NCBI GenBank assembly: GCA_014905825.1
Contig: JACGCN010000010.1
Coordinates: forward strand, 1,116,001-1,180,000
DNA from: Lyophyllum atratum
Taxonomy: Eukaryota > Basidiomycota > Agaricomycetes > Agaricales > Lyophyllaceae
Direction of reading: 5' to 3'
Length of the DNA: 64,000 nt
The notes below the pieces were generated by a model. That model saw nothing but the letters and a program-made list of their open reading frames with translations, made no database searches and had not been told where the DNA came from. The number at the start of each line of letters is the position of its first letter. The first letter of the stretch is position 1. Shown in pieces: positions 48,445-61,032 of this stretch. Position numbers and translations under genes: made by a program.

Positions 48445-50733
48445 ATGATCGCCGAAAGTCCAAGAAATTCGCCTGCCGCGAGGGCGATGGCGAAGCCATT
48501 GAGGAGGGGGCGAGCATGCATGAATTGCAGGTGCGTACAGCGTCTTCGAGCTTATCCACATGAGCCTGATATCGTTTGTCGCGTCATTCAAGATTCTTGA
48601 AAATTGTGCGTTCTCTCAGGTGTCTACCTAACAGTTGCTAACAAGCCCGTTGTAGAAATGTGATGGTGTCAAGCCAATATGTGGTCCATGCCGCAAACAT
48701 CCCAAAGACGATGATTGCGAGTATTCAGACGGACCAGGAAGATCTCGGACAAAAGTTTTGGAAGATACAGTGTCCAGGCTGGAAGCACGTCTGCACGAAC
48801 TGGAGAATCCTGACGAGACTACCCCATCTGTTACCCTTCATGACCCATATAGCCCATACCACGACAACCAACTATCCAAATTGCCACCTTCACTAGTAAT
48901 ACCGGAAACCCATCCATACAGTCCATTGTCTCCTTTCTCACCGACATCGACGAGCTCCAGCCTTCCTTCAGGCCGACCATGGAGAAGCTTTGCGGCCATA
49001 GAAACCAAGACGGAGTCAGGCTCCAGTGGCTCATCTTCCTCACCTCACCGGCAATATACAAGCTCGCCATTTCTTGGGACAGATGTTTGTTCTTAATTAC
49101 GGTCTTATGAATGTCTCTCGTGCTAATAGCCTTTATAGGAACCAGGTTTTCTGACAATACAAAGCCTGTGAGTTGTCAGACATTTTACGCTAAATCCTTC
49201 TCTGACGTGACGCTGCTAGCCTCGATAAATTTCTTCCACATTGCATGGAATTTGGTTTCTTCCTCAATCCCAATCGATTCCGTGAAGCAACCCTACTCCC
49301 TCTCTCCTTTGGTCATCCATCGCGTCCATCACCTGCACTCCTAAGTGCCGTGTACCTATGGGGCGTTCATCTCTCCCACTCTGAGCCACTCCTCTTACAG
49401 GAGCATTCCTTCATGACTCGTGCACTACAACATGCCGCTACCGACCCACTTGGAGCACATCCGGACGTCGTCTTGCATACTTTGCAGGCGGAAGTCCTTT
49501 TGTCGTATTACCTTCTCCGCATCGGCCGCTTTCTTGAGGCCAAGTGTCATACAGCAACTGCTGTATCTCTGGCTTTGGGTGCAGGGCTCCACAAGATACG
49601 ATCTGCTAACATCTACGCGCCTTCGACCATCGGTCTTTCTTCTGACACCCCAATTTCATTGCATCCACCACGCGATGATATCGAGGAAGGCGAGCGGATA
49701 AATGGTTTTTGGACGGTCTTAATGTTACACAAGTATGTATCAATCGCCTTGGAACCGCCCATGAGTGTGTGTGGGACGTTGGAGGCGCCGGGTATCCAGA
49801 TTGATACCCCATGGCCGCTAGACATCACCAATTACTCAGAGGTGTGTGATTTTTCCATCGATAATCAAGGTCAACGTCATTAATATCGCTTAAGGGTTTG
49901 TTGCACCCTGATGTCCGTGGAAACAACACCGTCAGGAATTTTCTTCTCAACACTGTCGAAAGTGGACACCAGGGCCACTCCACGACCGCAATGAATGTCA
50001 AAGCGGCTATCCTGTTTCATAGATCAGCGCAGCTTGCAGGCCAATGGACGCCCAGTACGTCACCATTAACAATTTAACAGCTATGACCCACTGAGCTATT
50101 TATATTCAACAGACATGCAAGCACGGGAATTCCACTCTTACACCGCCGCGTTTCAATCGATAAATCGACTTATTCAAATGTTCCGTGGCACCCTTCCACC
50201 ACTCTCTCAGCTCGATGTTAAGCATCCGTCCACCAGAGTCTTGCTACTAATTCACGCCCTCACTGATGCGGCAACAATCAAACTACATATCAATTTTTCC
50301 TACGCGGATTCTGCCTCGAAGCAGCACTGTTTGACGGCTGCGCAGAATATGGTCACATTTGGCGGCCTCAACGTCCAAGAGATTGGGTATATGAACCCGA
50401 TCATATCTGTGAGTCCTTTTACTGTCTCAAAACTGTCTCCATTCTTACCGTGAAATTTTTCAGACGCTTTGGGTGGCCGCCTGTCATGTCTTCATCGACG
50501 AAATTTCACGAGTACGTTCCCTTGGTAATGCGTGGCCGTCCAACGCCGAAGGTGGTGAAGACGAGCTCATGGAGCGGCTGCGGAGTGGCATGGCAGCTTT
50601 GAGCGCCCTTTCAGATGAGAGCTCCTTCATTAGTATGCCGCATTACCTTCCATACTCTTCAGTTCTGCTCACAGAGGCTCTTTCTGCAGAGTACCAGCTT
50701 ACAAAGATCCAGGAGGCGTTCGCTGCCATATGA
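48445..50733 (+). CDS. Zn2Cys6 transcription factor, 8 exons, 634 aa
   Basis: GAL4-type binuclear zinc cluster regulator. Exons: 48445..48530, 48593..48605, 48656..49084, 49139..49167, 49220..49841, 49895..50054, 50113..50408, 50464..50733; every phase agrees. Cysteines C25, C28, C35, C42, C45 and C54 give CX2CX6CX6CX2CX8C, the full cluster, preceded by basic RRGRAC. The cluster is assembled from three exons, the middle one only 13 nt. A short coiled coil follows (LEDTVSRLEARLHELE), then Ser/Pro-rich linker, then the fungal-specific middle region (LDKFLPHCMEFGFFL ... LLSYYLLRIGRFLEAKCHTATA). It probably binds CGG-type sites as a dimer; targets unknown. No obvious cluster partner nearby. Confidence 0.88.
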
Positions 50734-52007
50734 CTGCTCCCAATTTCACTTTATATCTTACCACGGACGAGGACCACACATACCCTACCGCATTTGATAC
50801 CGATGTATTGACTATCACTTTGACACCATTCGGGTCCTCCACTCCTTCCTTTTTGCTCTCCTTTCGCATTGAACTTCATGTTGTAACACCTTGCACATCG
50901 GATTCTCAGTAATGTATTCATACAACTCACCTTAGGTGTAGATTGTAATACCTAGTTTTCCTTTTTGAGTAGTATCTCGAACCCTTTACTTGTATGCCTA
51001 ATTTTTTCCCTAGTTCACAATGTGATACGGACGAAAACACGAAGACCCCTGAACTCAGAAGACCCTGTCATTTGTTCCTGTTACCTTCGGAGGTTGTGCA
51101 GCCTCATCGTGAATCTGGATTTTGCCTTCCGAGTCGTTTGGCACAAATTGATGCGCAGATGTCGGTCAAGATAGATACATACGCCTCGATCACGATCGGT
51201 GCGCTTTCTTCTTTGGGCAAACTACTAGCCATCAAAGCCTCTTGACCGAGGAAAACGGGGGCGTCGTGGAAGCGTACAGAAAGGGTATAGAGCTTGGCTA
51301 GATGAAGCGCCGGTCTCATGCGGACAGGAAGTTTTGCGGTTTCACGGAATTCCGGATTCTGTCCAACGCCGGAGAAGGCCTCTCGGTGCCTTTGTGCGTC
51401 GATGGCGATGTGGCGTTGCACGCGGCTGCATCAGGGACTGTTCCTTGCGAGCCAAATCTTGAGTGCCAGCGAAAATGGAGGAGTGACCATGTGAGTTGAG
51501 GCCCAGATGGCAATGTATGCACACACTTCAAACTCATAAGTAGATATGGATACTTCATCGATATTAAAGAAGTTATTGACTCCTGAGAATGTCCATGATT
51601 ATCCGGTGTGGCTGCTACGCAAAGCGGGGCAGTGAAGAATGGAAAACGACCTGATTGTCGTTGATATACATACAGTATTGTCCCGAGTAGCCCTTGATAG
51701 AAAGAATTGTATAGCGCAAATTCCAAGACAGCAACCGCACGTCAAATTAGACTTTGATGCCCCGTTATGTCCTCAGCTGAGCTCTCATGCGGGTACCCTG
51801 CCTCTTCGTGAATCCCTCTTGCATGCATCATCCGTGCAGTCCATGTAGTTGTCTGCGAAGGTTCGAGAGAATAAGCCACTATGCAAATCCAGAATTCAGG
51901 GGCAGGCCGTACGGATAGGATCATACCCAGCACCAGGACACGTGTTGCGGCTTTTGGGGCAACCACAAGCCTCTGATGTTTCGGCGGGGGTGTCTGTGAC
52001 GTAGTCT
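50734..52007. other. Intergenic, unassigned
   Basis: 1.27 kb. The minus strand from about 51726 to 51104 has overlapping open frames with protein-like patches (for example MRPALHLAKLYTLSVRF), but no family is recognised and no splice model closes. Confidence 0.3.
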
Positions 52008-52306
52008 CTACTGCCGTTGCAACCACCCTGCGGGCAATCCAAGATAAGAATCAAAGTAGGGGCAGTAGGCAGTGACTGTCGACGTACCTGGAACTGCGGC
52101 AGCCTTGCTCTCTGTCATCGCTGTCCCACAAGTACTATCGTGGTCTTGGTGATCAGTAATCGAAGATCTGGAAGAAGTATAGACACCCACGGCATCTCTT
52201 CGTGACCATGCCCCTCTGGAGGAGCCTTCTCCTCAGGACTTGGTTGTGCAGCAGATACGAATGATCCGCATTGAAGAAGAGCAACCAGGATGGGAAGGAA
52301 TTTCAT
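52008..52306 (-). CDS. Small secreted protein candidate, 2-3 exons, 60-80 aa
   Basis: ATG 52306 begins a clear signal peptide ([19 protein letters not shown]), then an acidic Pro/His-rich segment. Exon 1 ends at 52191 (GTGGGT donor) and exon 2 starts at 52134, in phase, reading [17 protein letters not shown] further 60-nt GT-AG interval (52087..52028) is in frame: retained it gives 80 residues, removed 60. Immediately downstream another frame is Cys-rich (five Cys within ~40 residues), so the true C-terminus may be a cysteine-rich one reached by different splicing. Small secreted proteins of this kind are common in wood- and plant-associated fungi; function unknown. Confidence 0.45.
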
Positions 52307-53425
52307 AGGGTATCGTCAACTGAATCGGGTCCGTCAAATGTCGAACAATAGCTGGGGCAGTCGAACAAGTCCATGGTATATTTTTCACGCATGTTAAGTA
52401 CGAAGATAGACGTGTTGTCCGTGGTACACCACAACGGGAAGTCGATCGATTCAAGGGTCAAGTCCCCTGGTCGAGCCTTCAAGCAGCATAGCAATCGTAG
52501 CTTGTCGAATCAAACAATACAAGTTTGCAGTCGTCACAGAACGGGATGAGAAAACAGTCCAATCTCGATCTAGTGCGGTGATGGGTGTGTGGCCTCCATG
52601 ACATAGAATTGACCATGATCGCCAAGAGGTGCGACGTCGAGAGACAGGCGTGCAGTACTTCCAATCCAAATGCACTGTCGGGTCGACAACGTCCACTTCA
52701 ACGCTTCAGCACAGCAGGTCTTGGCAGACATCCGATTTGGAGACTGATTAGCGGAGAAAGGGGCGGAACAGACGGGATGTTGGACGTCTCGCGTGTTAAT
52801 ATAGTGGAGAACGGCCTTTATAGGCTCTTCGACTAGCTTCTAGGACACAAAGACTGCCATATACCAAGGTCATTTCAACCCGTGAAGGGAGATCTTGAGC
52901 TGCTGGCACTTTGACTACAGGATAGGCCAACTAGTGCTGCAATCACAGGTTTCAGGAAATGGTTGAATCAAGGTTGGATCATCAAGTGGAGCGCATTGTG
53001 ACTGTGAGTCGCTTCTGTCGGGAGGGTGATGTGTTCGCATCTTCGGCTTATTTTTGGTGTGTAGCCTCGGATTTGTCTGAATATCCAGCTGATCAATGGA
53101 GACCAGAGTTCATCTTTGTGTCGGAGCGGGGTACAAAGAAGGCCATGCTTTGCCGTAGCAGGCCTCGTGCGATGTGAATGACGGGTGAAAGAGACCGTTG
53201 AGGGAAGGATGATAGTCGGGATTGAGGGATAAGTCAGTAGAAAAAACTATATTATCTGCTAAGTCAACGACAAATTGATCTGAGTGACAGATGTGACGTC
53301 GTGAACGCAACGGCTTATCCGGTTACCTTGTCCCAGACGACTTGCTCCACCCACTCACCACCTCTGCGTGCGACAGCTAGGGATTCGTTTCCCTGGACCC
53401 TTAAGCCTGCTTGGCCAGAGCTATC
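52307..53425. other. Intergenic, unassigned
   Basis: 1.1 kb. A minus-strand open frame at 52303-52494 has a plausible coding look (ESIDFPLWCTTDNTSIFV) and may be the end of another small gene, but no start or partner exon was found. Confidence 0.3.
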
Positions 53426-55073
53426 ATGACCGCCACGTTCATTCCCTCAGCTCTTTTCACCCTACTCGCCCTCCCTTCCCTCGCTGCTGCCTACACATGG
53501 AAATTCGAAACGACTCCGCAGCAATGTAAAAATCTCACCATCTCTATTTCAGGCTCTGGCGGAAAGCCACCGTATCGAGTTCTGATTCTTCCGTCTGGCC
53601 CCACACCACTCGCGAACGCCATTGAGGCGCGAAAGATCATCGACAGACCGTTTCCGGGCGACTCTACGACCGTTAGCTTTAAGCTAACTTATCCTGCCAA
53701 CTCTCAACTTGTAGCTGTAGTGAGTTGCTTTATATTATATCTCTCAGATCCTATCGGTAAAATCCACCTTCCGTGGTGTGCCGGTCCCTTTGACCACAAG
53801 GCGTATGTGGGATCGTCGTTTGGCCTGGTTGGGAAGGGGGCATCTGTTGGATGGCTCAATGATGGCTCGCTGGGAGTATCTTGACAGTCTTTGGGGTCGT
53901 ATGGGTGGTTGGGGCCTTTGCTCCAACGTTCTACCTGTGGCATATAATTGCATCATCGTCATATCAAACCTAACTTGGAATTAATGACAGGTCAGCGATG
54001 CAACGGGATTTGGCTCTGGAGGAACGAGTACTGCTGCTGAAGTGACCTCGTCGTCCGACAACTCTTGCTTCGACGCAACGACAAATGTTTCTCCTGATTT
54101 CGTCTTCTCCATTGAGCCTCCGAATCAAATCGTCCAATGTGTGTCCACACGAATATGGTGGGATAAAGCAACGGTCAAGGGGTATGTTACATCCTTGTGC
54201 AGCTTACATGTCATCGTCGTCTTACACACCTTCAGAACACCCAACTTCCTTGGTCTTATTCCCGGCGGCCAGTCATTTGCCATTCCTGAATCCCAAATCA
54301 CGGATGTACCGTCCCAAGGTACAGGCTTCTCCTGGACACCTTCCATCCGCGGTGGTACTACCCTCATCATTGTTGGCGGAGATAATCGAGGAAATGGCAC
54401 GGCCGGTAGCACCCTCAACACCGTCAGCAATGGTTTCGACAACATTGGCACCTGTCTCAGCAATTCTAGTCCTAGTTCTACACCAGGTAGTCCTGCAGGA
54501 GGGTCATACCCAACTAGCACGACAGGAAGTGGGGTTGGGGGCGGCACCTCGAGCAAAACGAACGTTGGTGCAATCGTAGGCGGGGTCGTTGGTGGTATCG
54601 TCGCTCTCGTTGCAATTGCACTTCTTCTCCTCTTCTTCCGGCGCCGTTCGCGTGTCCACAAGAAACAAAAGGAACGCCCGGTCGACCTTCTCAACTACGA
54701 TGATGAAGATGAAGCGCAGGGAGGCGCTCGTGGAAGCAACAGGAATGATTTGCCGGAGTATTACCAACCAGAACCATTCACTGTCCCAGACCCCACGGTC
54801 GCCTCTACGTATGATGGAGAGACCGGGGGTATCGGTTCTGATGGTCGTCCGTTATCCAGTTATACCACGACAAGTCGGAGTGGAACACCCGATTTATTGA
54901 GTGCCCACGGCGCTGGCTCTACGACGACAGGAGGTGGAAGGAAAGGACCTATGAGGCAGATGCGGCCAGTGAATATCATCCAGCATGACGATGCAGGCCC
55001 GAGTGAGGCGCCGAAGGACAACGATGTCGAAACCGTGGAGCTTCCACCTGCCTATACCAACATCCGACAATGA
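53426..55073 (+). CDS. Single-pass cell-surface protein, 3 exons, 440 aa
   Basis: Type I membrane protein of an Agaricomycete family of unknown function. Exons 53426..53719, 53991..54181 and 54236..55073; phases agree, with a long first intron (271 nt). Signal peptide at about 1-22 (ALFTLLALPSLAAAY). The extracellular half begins with WKFETTPQQCKNLTISISG, a beta-rich repeat-like fold with N-glycosylation sites, and repeats a GF-W-P theme (TGFGSG; GTGFSWTPSIRGG). A Ser/Gly/Thr stalk leads to the helix VGGVVGGIVALVAIALLLLFF (about 275-296), then RRRSR and a disordered cytosolic tail ending ETVELPPAYTNIRQ, where PPAY could bind WW domains. A sensor-like role (as yeast Mid2/Wsc) is only suggested by shape. 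Confidence 0.75.
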
Positions 55074-55791
55074 AGTACCTTGTTCTCTCTTTTTATATCT
55101 TGCTCTTTCTTTTTGACATGGGATGGAAGGCAACGAAGTTATACCATCATCGTCAACTGCCAGACACCTGCCTTGTACAGCCGCGCGAAAACAGGCCTGT
55201 TCGCAGTTCGCTTGTTTTTGCATTTTACCACCTGCTCTCATACCCTACCAATTGTTGTTCTCTTCTCTATTTTTGTCGAGCAATGCATAGCTTATCGAAC
55301 ACCCCTTCTAAGTCACTCCTCCCGGACTTTCCACGCTCCAAAATTCCTCATTCAGCCTCAGGCTAACCCTAGCCCGCTCTTGCTCAGTCACGGACATACT
55401 CTCCAACATCCTATGTATATATCATATATATATCGCTGCTTTGGCGCCTCCAACCCTCCGATTGACTCGGGAGTCGAACGCGATGATCATTCTTTTCGCA
55501 CCTCCCGAAGTGGCATATCTATTATAGCTATCGAGCAATGACGCCCGCTCCGCACCCCCGTCGGGCCGACACACCAACTCCAAACTCCATCACCTAGTAC
55601 GGAGTCCATTACCACTGCGCAGCACATCCCCATATTCCTTTCCAAGGAGCGCTGGAGCCGATGACCTACCTTTGCGTCACACCGATGGATCCGCCGTTGA
55701 GACAGGTATAAAAGCAGGGGCTGAGGAGCCAACATATCATTAACAACCTCCCAACACAACCACTACAAACTTATCTACAAACTTCAATAAC
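55074..55791. promoter_or_regulatory. Intergenic and promoter of the CsbD-like gene
   Basis: 718 nt. A TATAAAAG box lies at 55707-55714, 78-85 nt before the start codon, and an AGGGG (STRE-like) core at 55716-55720. Both are seen directly; stress induction is inference. Confidence 0.45.
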
Positions 55792-56696
55792 ATGCCTCTT
55801 TTCAGTCACAAGAACGTACGTCTCTCTCCACTCTTCCCTAATCATCAATCAGTCTGACGCCTTATTCTCTTGATAGAAACATGCCACTGACGCCCCCATG
55901 ACTGGTACCGGAGCGGCTCCCATGACTGGTGCTGGATCTGGCCTCAATTCACGGCCCCACGAAAGCACGAATATGAATAACACAAACGTCATGCCCGGGG
56001 CAGGAACCCATGGACACAACAACTACGGCGGCGTCCCAGTTGAGGGCCGTCATCATATGCCGGGGCAACAACCTGGCTTCGATAACAATGTGAGTTCAAT
56101 GACAAACCCCACAATGATCCTCCTACTCACCGCATCATCGTGGTAGCTTGCGAACGAAGGCTACAACACCACTGGCGGCAACTTCGGCACCCAGCAACAC
56201 CACCACATGCCTGGCACCGCAGTCGGTGGTACTGGTATGGGTGGCGCTGGTGGAGCTCTTCCGCCTGCGAACACTCTGAATCACTCAGGTCAGAGTCGCG
56301 GTGGAGGTGGGCAGGCGTTCACCGGCAAGGTTGAACGGACGGTCGGTACTCTGACAGGCAGCAGTTCACTAAAGGCGAAGGGCCAGCAGAAGGAGCAGTT
56401 AGTATAATTCCTACGCATCGCTATCTGACGTCTCTGATAGTGGGTTCGTTTTCACAGAGAAGCAAACTCCTTCAAGGTACAAGGTGCTGAACTGGCAGAA
56501 GCCGAGCGGTTAGAACGTGAGGCTCTCATGCGCAGAGAGCGTGCAGTTGGTCATGGTGTGTAGTCTCTCTACTCCTTCTAATACTAGGTCTAAAGTTCCG
56601 GCGGGTCCAGGTGCACACCCCGACAATAAACATCTCGGTGCGGGATCGGACTATGCCCAAGGAGGCGGGGCCGGCGGGATGTCTGGTGGCTACTAA
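55792..56696 (+). CDS. CsbD-like small glycine-rich stress protein, 5 exons, 223 aa
   Basis: Exons 55792..55815, 55877..56089, 56147..56397, 56458..56555, 56611..56696, all in phase. The N-terminal half is Gly/Met/Asn/His-rich (repeated PMTG, PGAGTHG, HHMPG) and disordered. Residues ~140-170 carry GKVERTVGTLTGSSSLKAKG, the GK-x2-E-x3-G-x3-G pattern of CsbD domains, which in bacteria mark general-stress proteins of unknown biochemistry. A charged helix follows (AELAEAERLEREALMRRERA) and the end is Gly-rich. Small hydrophilic proteins like this are often abundant under stress, which fits the strong TATA-type promoter. Exact function unknown. Confidence 0.65.
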
Positions 56697-59330
56697 GCAC
56701 CGCGCTTTCTTGCCTCTGTCCCTTTGCATTCTAGACCCATGTATAGCTGACCTCGATACGATGGATAACCTATGTAAATGGAAATGATGTATTACTACAC
56801 CCATTATGTACTTCATATTTTCTGTAATCAAATACGCTTCTTAACATTTCTGCATTTCCAAGCGATCTCTGAAGCTTTCTGAGTACTTTTGAATGAAATT
56901 GGTGTACCATCGTGAATGTGTCGTACTAAGCACAGTGAACTTTCAAGTTCTTCTTCGTCTTTCTTCGTCCTGACGCGACGCGTCGTGATCATGTGACGCA
57001 CAGCATCTATTAGGGTTATCCGTCGGCGTTCAACTCTTCTCCGTCTGATCGTCGATCCATGGCAGCACATCGTGGATCTCTCTGGGAAACTGCGAACACA
57101 CAAGCACCCACAAACACCCACAGGCATTTAAACCTGCAAGCATCAGCCCACCATGTCCTGACTCCTGTAATACCGTCGCTGGATGACTTGAAGCTTGCCT
57201 CGACATGCTTACGCAGCAAACCTTTTATGAAACAGAAATCCCAATACAGAAATCACTCTAAGCCAAGGTGCGCAGCTGGATCTTTTACTATTTTCTCGGT
57301 GTCCACCTCAACGACAACGCTTCAACGTCTCTTCGAGGCCACTTCAGTTGCGCCACAGAAACTGCACCTAGCCTCCAGGTCTGAAAATCCTCATTTACTG
57401 TTTTATTGTCAGACTTTTGTGGTCGCTCTCTTCATGCCAATTAAGCCCCTCGTCGATGTTGCTGATCTTTCGCTGCCAGATATCATACGATAACATGTCC
57501 CGTGAAGATCACAACTTCGGGCGCTAATACTTGTGCGCTTGATCGATGGTTGCAAGACTGGACTCCTCGCGACATGAAATCTGAAGCGCCTCCAGAGGTA
57601 TATGCTTGATCCATTCGATGCCCCGACGGTATGTCATTTCTCCATCACCCTACTTCCACGCCCACGGTAATAATTCTTCGTTTTCTAGGTTGTCTTCGTT
57701 CATGCCGGTTTTCCATATGACTTCGGTTCAAATGCTAGGAGAATTTTTCTGTCAGCGCTACTGATTTCCTTATAGGTTCATATTGTCCGGTGCGTTGATT
57801 TTGAAACGCGGGAGAGCGCTCGACCCCACCTTGCGAATTCTCAAGATGTAGGCAAGTCGTTATTGTTCCTCAAACCTTGCCAGGCGACTGATGGGCGAAG
57901 ATATATAGAGGAGATGATATCATGATATATCTATAATGCCTTGCCGGTGCCACCGCGCTCTTCGAGTGCAGCCGGCTTACGCAGGGGTTTCGCGAAGACA
58001 CATGTATCTTACCCTGGCAGCCGACGTGAAGCTGCGAGCTCTTCACGCACAGGACGTTTCGGCGTTTCTCATCGTGAGCTGATACAGCGTCTGGCAATGG
58101 CATTCTTCCATTTGTCGTCTGGTATGTCTCCTTGTCCCGATCAATATCCCCTATATAGTCCCTTACTGTTATTTTCTTTGCCTAGTCCACTGTGGGATAG
58201 ACGGAGCGCTGCCTGAATTGTTGACATCGACCTCCCAACACCTCCTTATCGACGTAAATCGTCTTTTGATGCACAGGATCATTATGTGCTCCTGTGTGCC
58301 TCTTGAACTCGTGCACTTGGCCTTTCAAATCTGGGGATACAATCGTTGTGGAACAGGATTGTTCCCGTCATCAAAATGGGCCCGGTGTCCGAGGCCTGTC
58401 TCAAATCTGGACATACGTGGCCCTGGCTCTGCCGTCGCGATTGCCTCTGCGCATAATCCCTCCCTTGTTGGTCCATGTTGGTGGTACTTATTAGTCCATG
58501 AATCAGCGCCTAGGGAGGGAAGTGCTCAACGCTTAGCTGCGACACGGTGCTTAATGCTACGGAGACGTGTCCATGGAGGCAGGTGGTGGTGGCCATCTCT
58601 GTTCCATGTGGATAAATTCAATTCGCCTACCAACCCGGGGCTCTGAGTCCTTCGGGTTCGTTGAGTCAAGTCTATATCCACTACACCCAAGAGAGCGTCG
58701 GCGCACGAGAGGAGAGGGATGCTTCTGCAACTAGACGGCGGCCGCTGCTTTATCGTGGCATGCGTATCATACCAGTTTTCGAACTGGCGTGTGTCGTTTC
58801 GTCAAGCCAGACGCTTCCATGTCTGCTGCCTTTGCGACCAATTTTTTCCTTGACCACTTTGTGGTGTCCTAGTTTAGGGTCTTGCGTAGCTACGGCAGAA
58901 GACCTTTTGCGTATTTTCCCGTGAGGACACATCTCTAACAGGGAAACTGCTATGGTCCTCTGTTTAACTGCTCGGAGTCGTTACCTACGTTCGGACGATA
59001 AAAACGCGACGGCCGGTACGACTGACAACTTTCATATCGAGGCATAAATTGCGACCTAGATTCCTTCATAGAGCGGCATATGGTTTCTTCAGCTAGGCCT
59101 CTGACTCTGCCCTCGAATTACCTTGTGACGACAGTAACACGAGAAGAGCGATCTGGATACAGTCAAGAAAAGAGATTCGGCGAAATTTGTGCAGACCAGG
59201 ACAATGTCTGGTGGAGATGAGAGTTTCTGTTGGCTGGTATTACTTCGTCTAGAGACGCTGAAACTACCGATAATCGAGATAGTTTGAAAATGAAGCCATC
59301 CGATATGTCATTCCTTCCACATTTTCTACA
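56697..59330. other. Long intergenic stretch 3' of truncated CNH gene
   Basis: 2.6 kb with no supported gene. It is where the missing C-terminal part of the minus-strand VPS3-like gene should be, but I see no matching helical repeats on either strand. A short plus-strand spliced reading near 57,610-57,760 (LDPFDAPT | VVFVHAGFPYDFGSN) looks protein-like but goes nowhere. Confidence 0.4.
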
Positions 59331-60804
59331 CTACGCAGAAAGACCAGGCTCTGGAGTACGCAGGAGCTTCACCTTCGTTGTTCGCATTTTCTCTGAGCGT
59401 TGGGTAGAGGGCACGAGATAACCGCTATGACTAGAGACTAGATTCAAATACGAGCGCGGCCACGCCCCTGGCTGACCCGTTGGCGACGATGGCTGAGAAG
59501 AATTCGGGGCGGTTATGACCTGGACAATGGCCTGAGTCTCGATGCTGTGAATTTCGATGGTGCCATTTGGGAGAAGAGCAGTGACATAAGGATAATCCAG
59601 GCCTAGATGATCGACGGTTCAGTACACTTAGATGGAGAAATAACAGACAAATGACAAGTAATACGTACAGACAGCTTCTGGATGGCTCGGCCATTCGAGC
59701 GTACCACGTACTGGGTCGCCATCCCCAGTGATAAAAAGACCAATAGTACTTGCGCCAGTCCAAGACAGAATGAGAAATTCGTTCTCTCCAACAACAGTAA
59801 TGGAAGGTTTCACGGGAATAGTCGAATCTTGTGCCTGAGAGAGCGGGATTATGGAGAAGAACGACGCTTTCTCCAAGTCTACCATATTGTAGTTCTCCTT
59901 GTCTGCTATGCATAGCGAACGACCTATACGGCAGGCTACTGATGCACCCTGGGGCAAGGGAATTTCCTAGATTGATACATCAGGTGAGAAACGCAGTTGT
60001 TGAAAATGAAGCGTAGCCTCCTACCTTCAGAAAGGACAACCGTTCGCGCATTACATACATCGCAATGCCTGTTCGTTTGATGATGCAGAAGTTGGCCTCC
60101 ACCGGGACCGTAGGACCAGCCACCGCCGACGGTGGCGGGCGGTTCAAGTCCCTATGATCTACCGCGAATGTAACTGCATGTCTTATGGGCTTCACGGTGT
60201 TGAGTGAAACCGGGTCTAAGGATGGGAGGGTGTAGAAATGTACGGTGCGATCTGAGAAGAGCAAATCGGTTCAGTAAATAAGCCTGCGAGGAGGAAGAGG
60301 GGGATGTACTGAGGTACCGGATAGGATGAATGCCCGCGAGAGGCAAGGGATCAAAACAATTTTGTCAACAGGTTTCTCGTTGGGTACGGTCTGCCTTGAT
60401 AGTATGCTATATGACTCGAGCTGATGTGTGTTATGAGCGAGGTGCGTGCCGTAAAGACAGAACACGAGCCAACCTTGTTGGGATCGTCGGCTTGGAGAGC
60501 GAAACGAATGAGTTCACCGTTGGAACAGCCGACGTAGATTTCAGAACCTTTGAGCTTGCGTTAGCTCCGTGACGAAACTCAGCCAGAGAAGCCTCAGGAG
60601 AGCTCCTTTATTGTCAGTTTGGCATACCTAGGGCCTGCGCGCAGCGTACTTGGATTGTTCCCGGTTCGAATCCTGCTCAACGGTGAGATCTGTCAACACG
60701 GTAGGTGTTGAAGCAAACATACCGAAATCATCAACGACATGTGAGATCAGGTCTTGTACTTGATATGGTGGGACATCCACCGGGTTCGTAGGTGCATAAG
60801 TCAT
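59331..60804 (-). CDS. VPS3/TGFBRAP1-like CNH-domain protein, C-terminally truncated, 7 exons, 366 aa
   Basis: Matches the N-terminal part of the basidiomycete VPS3/TGF-beta-receptor-associated family, a CORVET subunit that tethers early endosomes. Exons: 60804..60723, 60672..60628, 60547..60474, 60420..60318, 60251..60025, 59966..59669, 59602..59331; all in phase. The CNH beta-propeller is plain: GSEIYVGCSNGELIRF, DRTVHFYTLPSLDPVSLN, VKPSITVVGENEFLILSWTG, GDGDPVRGTLEWPSHPEAV, TALLPNGTIEIHSIETQAI. It ends shortly after GYLVPSTQRSEKMRTTKVKLLR at a TAG (59331). Family members normally run to ~900-1000 residues with a Vps39-type helical half, which is absent here and downstream. So either a truncated gene, a duplicate fragment or an unseen exon chain. 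Confidence 0.75.
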
Positions 60805-61032
60805 CCAAGACGTCGTCGACGATGTGAAAACAGTCGAGGTCGACGTTGGTGACAGCGGTGACGCGCTGGTTTGTCAGCAATCAAACGCCCTTGTGACCTG
60901 CCGGAATCGGCTTTGTTCTGGCCTCAGCCTCTGGACTCGGAGCCAATATTTAATAGGACGGGGGAATGCTTCCAACGTCCAACTTGCACCACTCTCAGCG
61001 CGACTTCCACTCCATTTGCCTTGATTGAATTC
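60805..61032. promoter_or_regulatory. Bidirectional promoter, CNH protein / SDS23
   Basis: Only 228 nt separate the two start codons, which face away from each other, so one compact region must drive both genes. Confidence 0.5.

Noticed and set aside
57605..57780. Short spliced reading LDPFDAPT/VVFVHAGFPYDFGSN
   Set aside because: It ends at once after a few dozen codons and matches no family I recognise.
60650..60690. GGTTCGAATCC, a perfect tRNA B-box-like string
   Set aside because: Flanking bases cannot form the T-stem, no acceptor stem is found, and the region codes for exon 2 of the minus-strand CNH gene.
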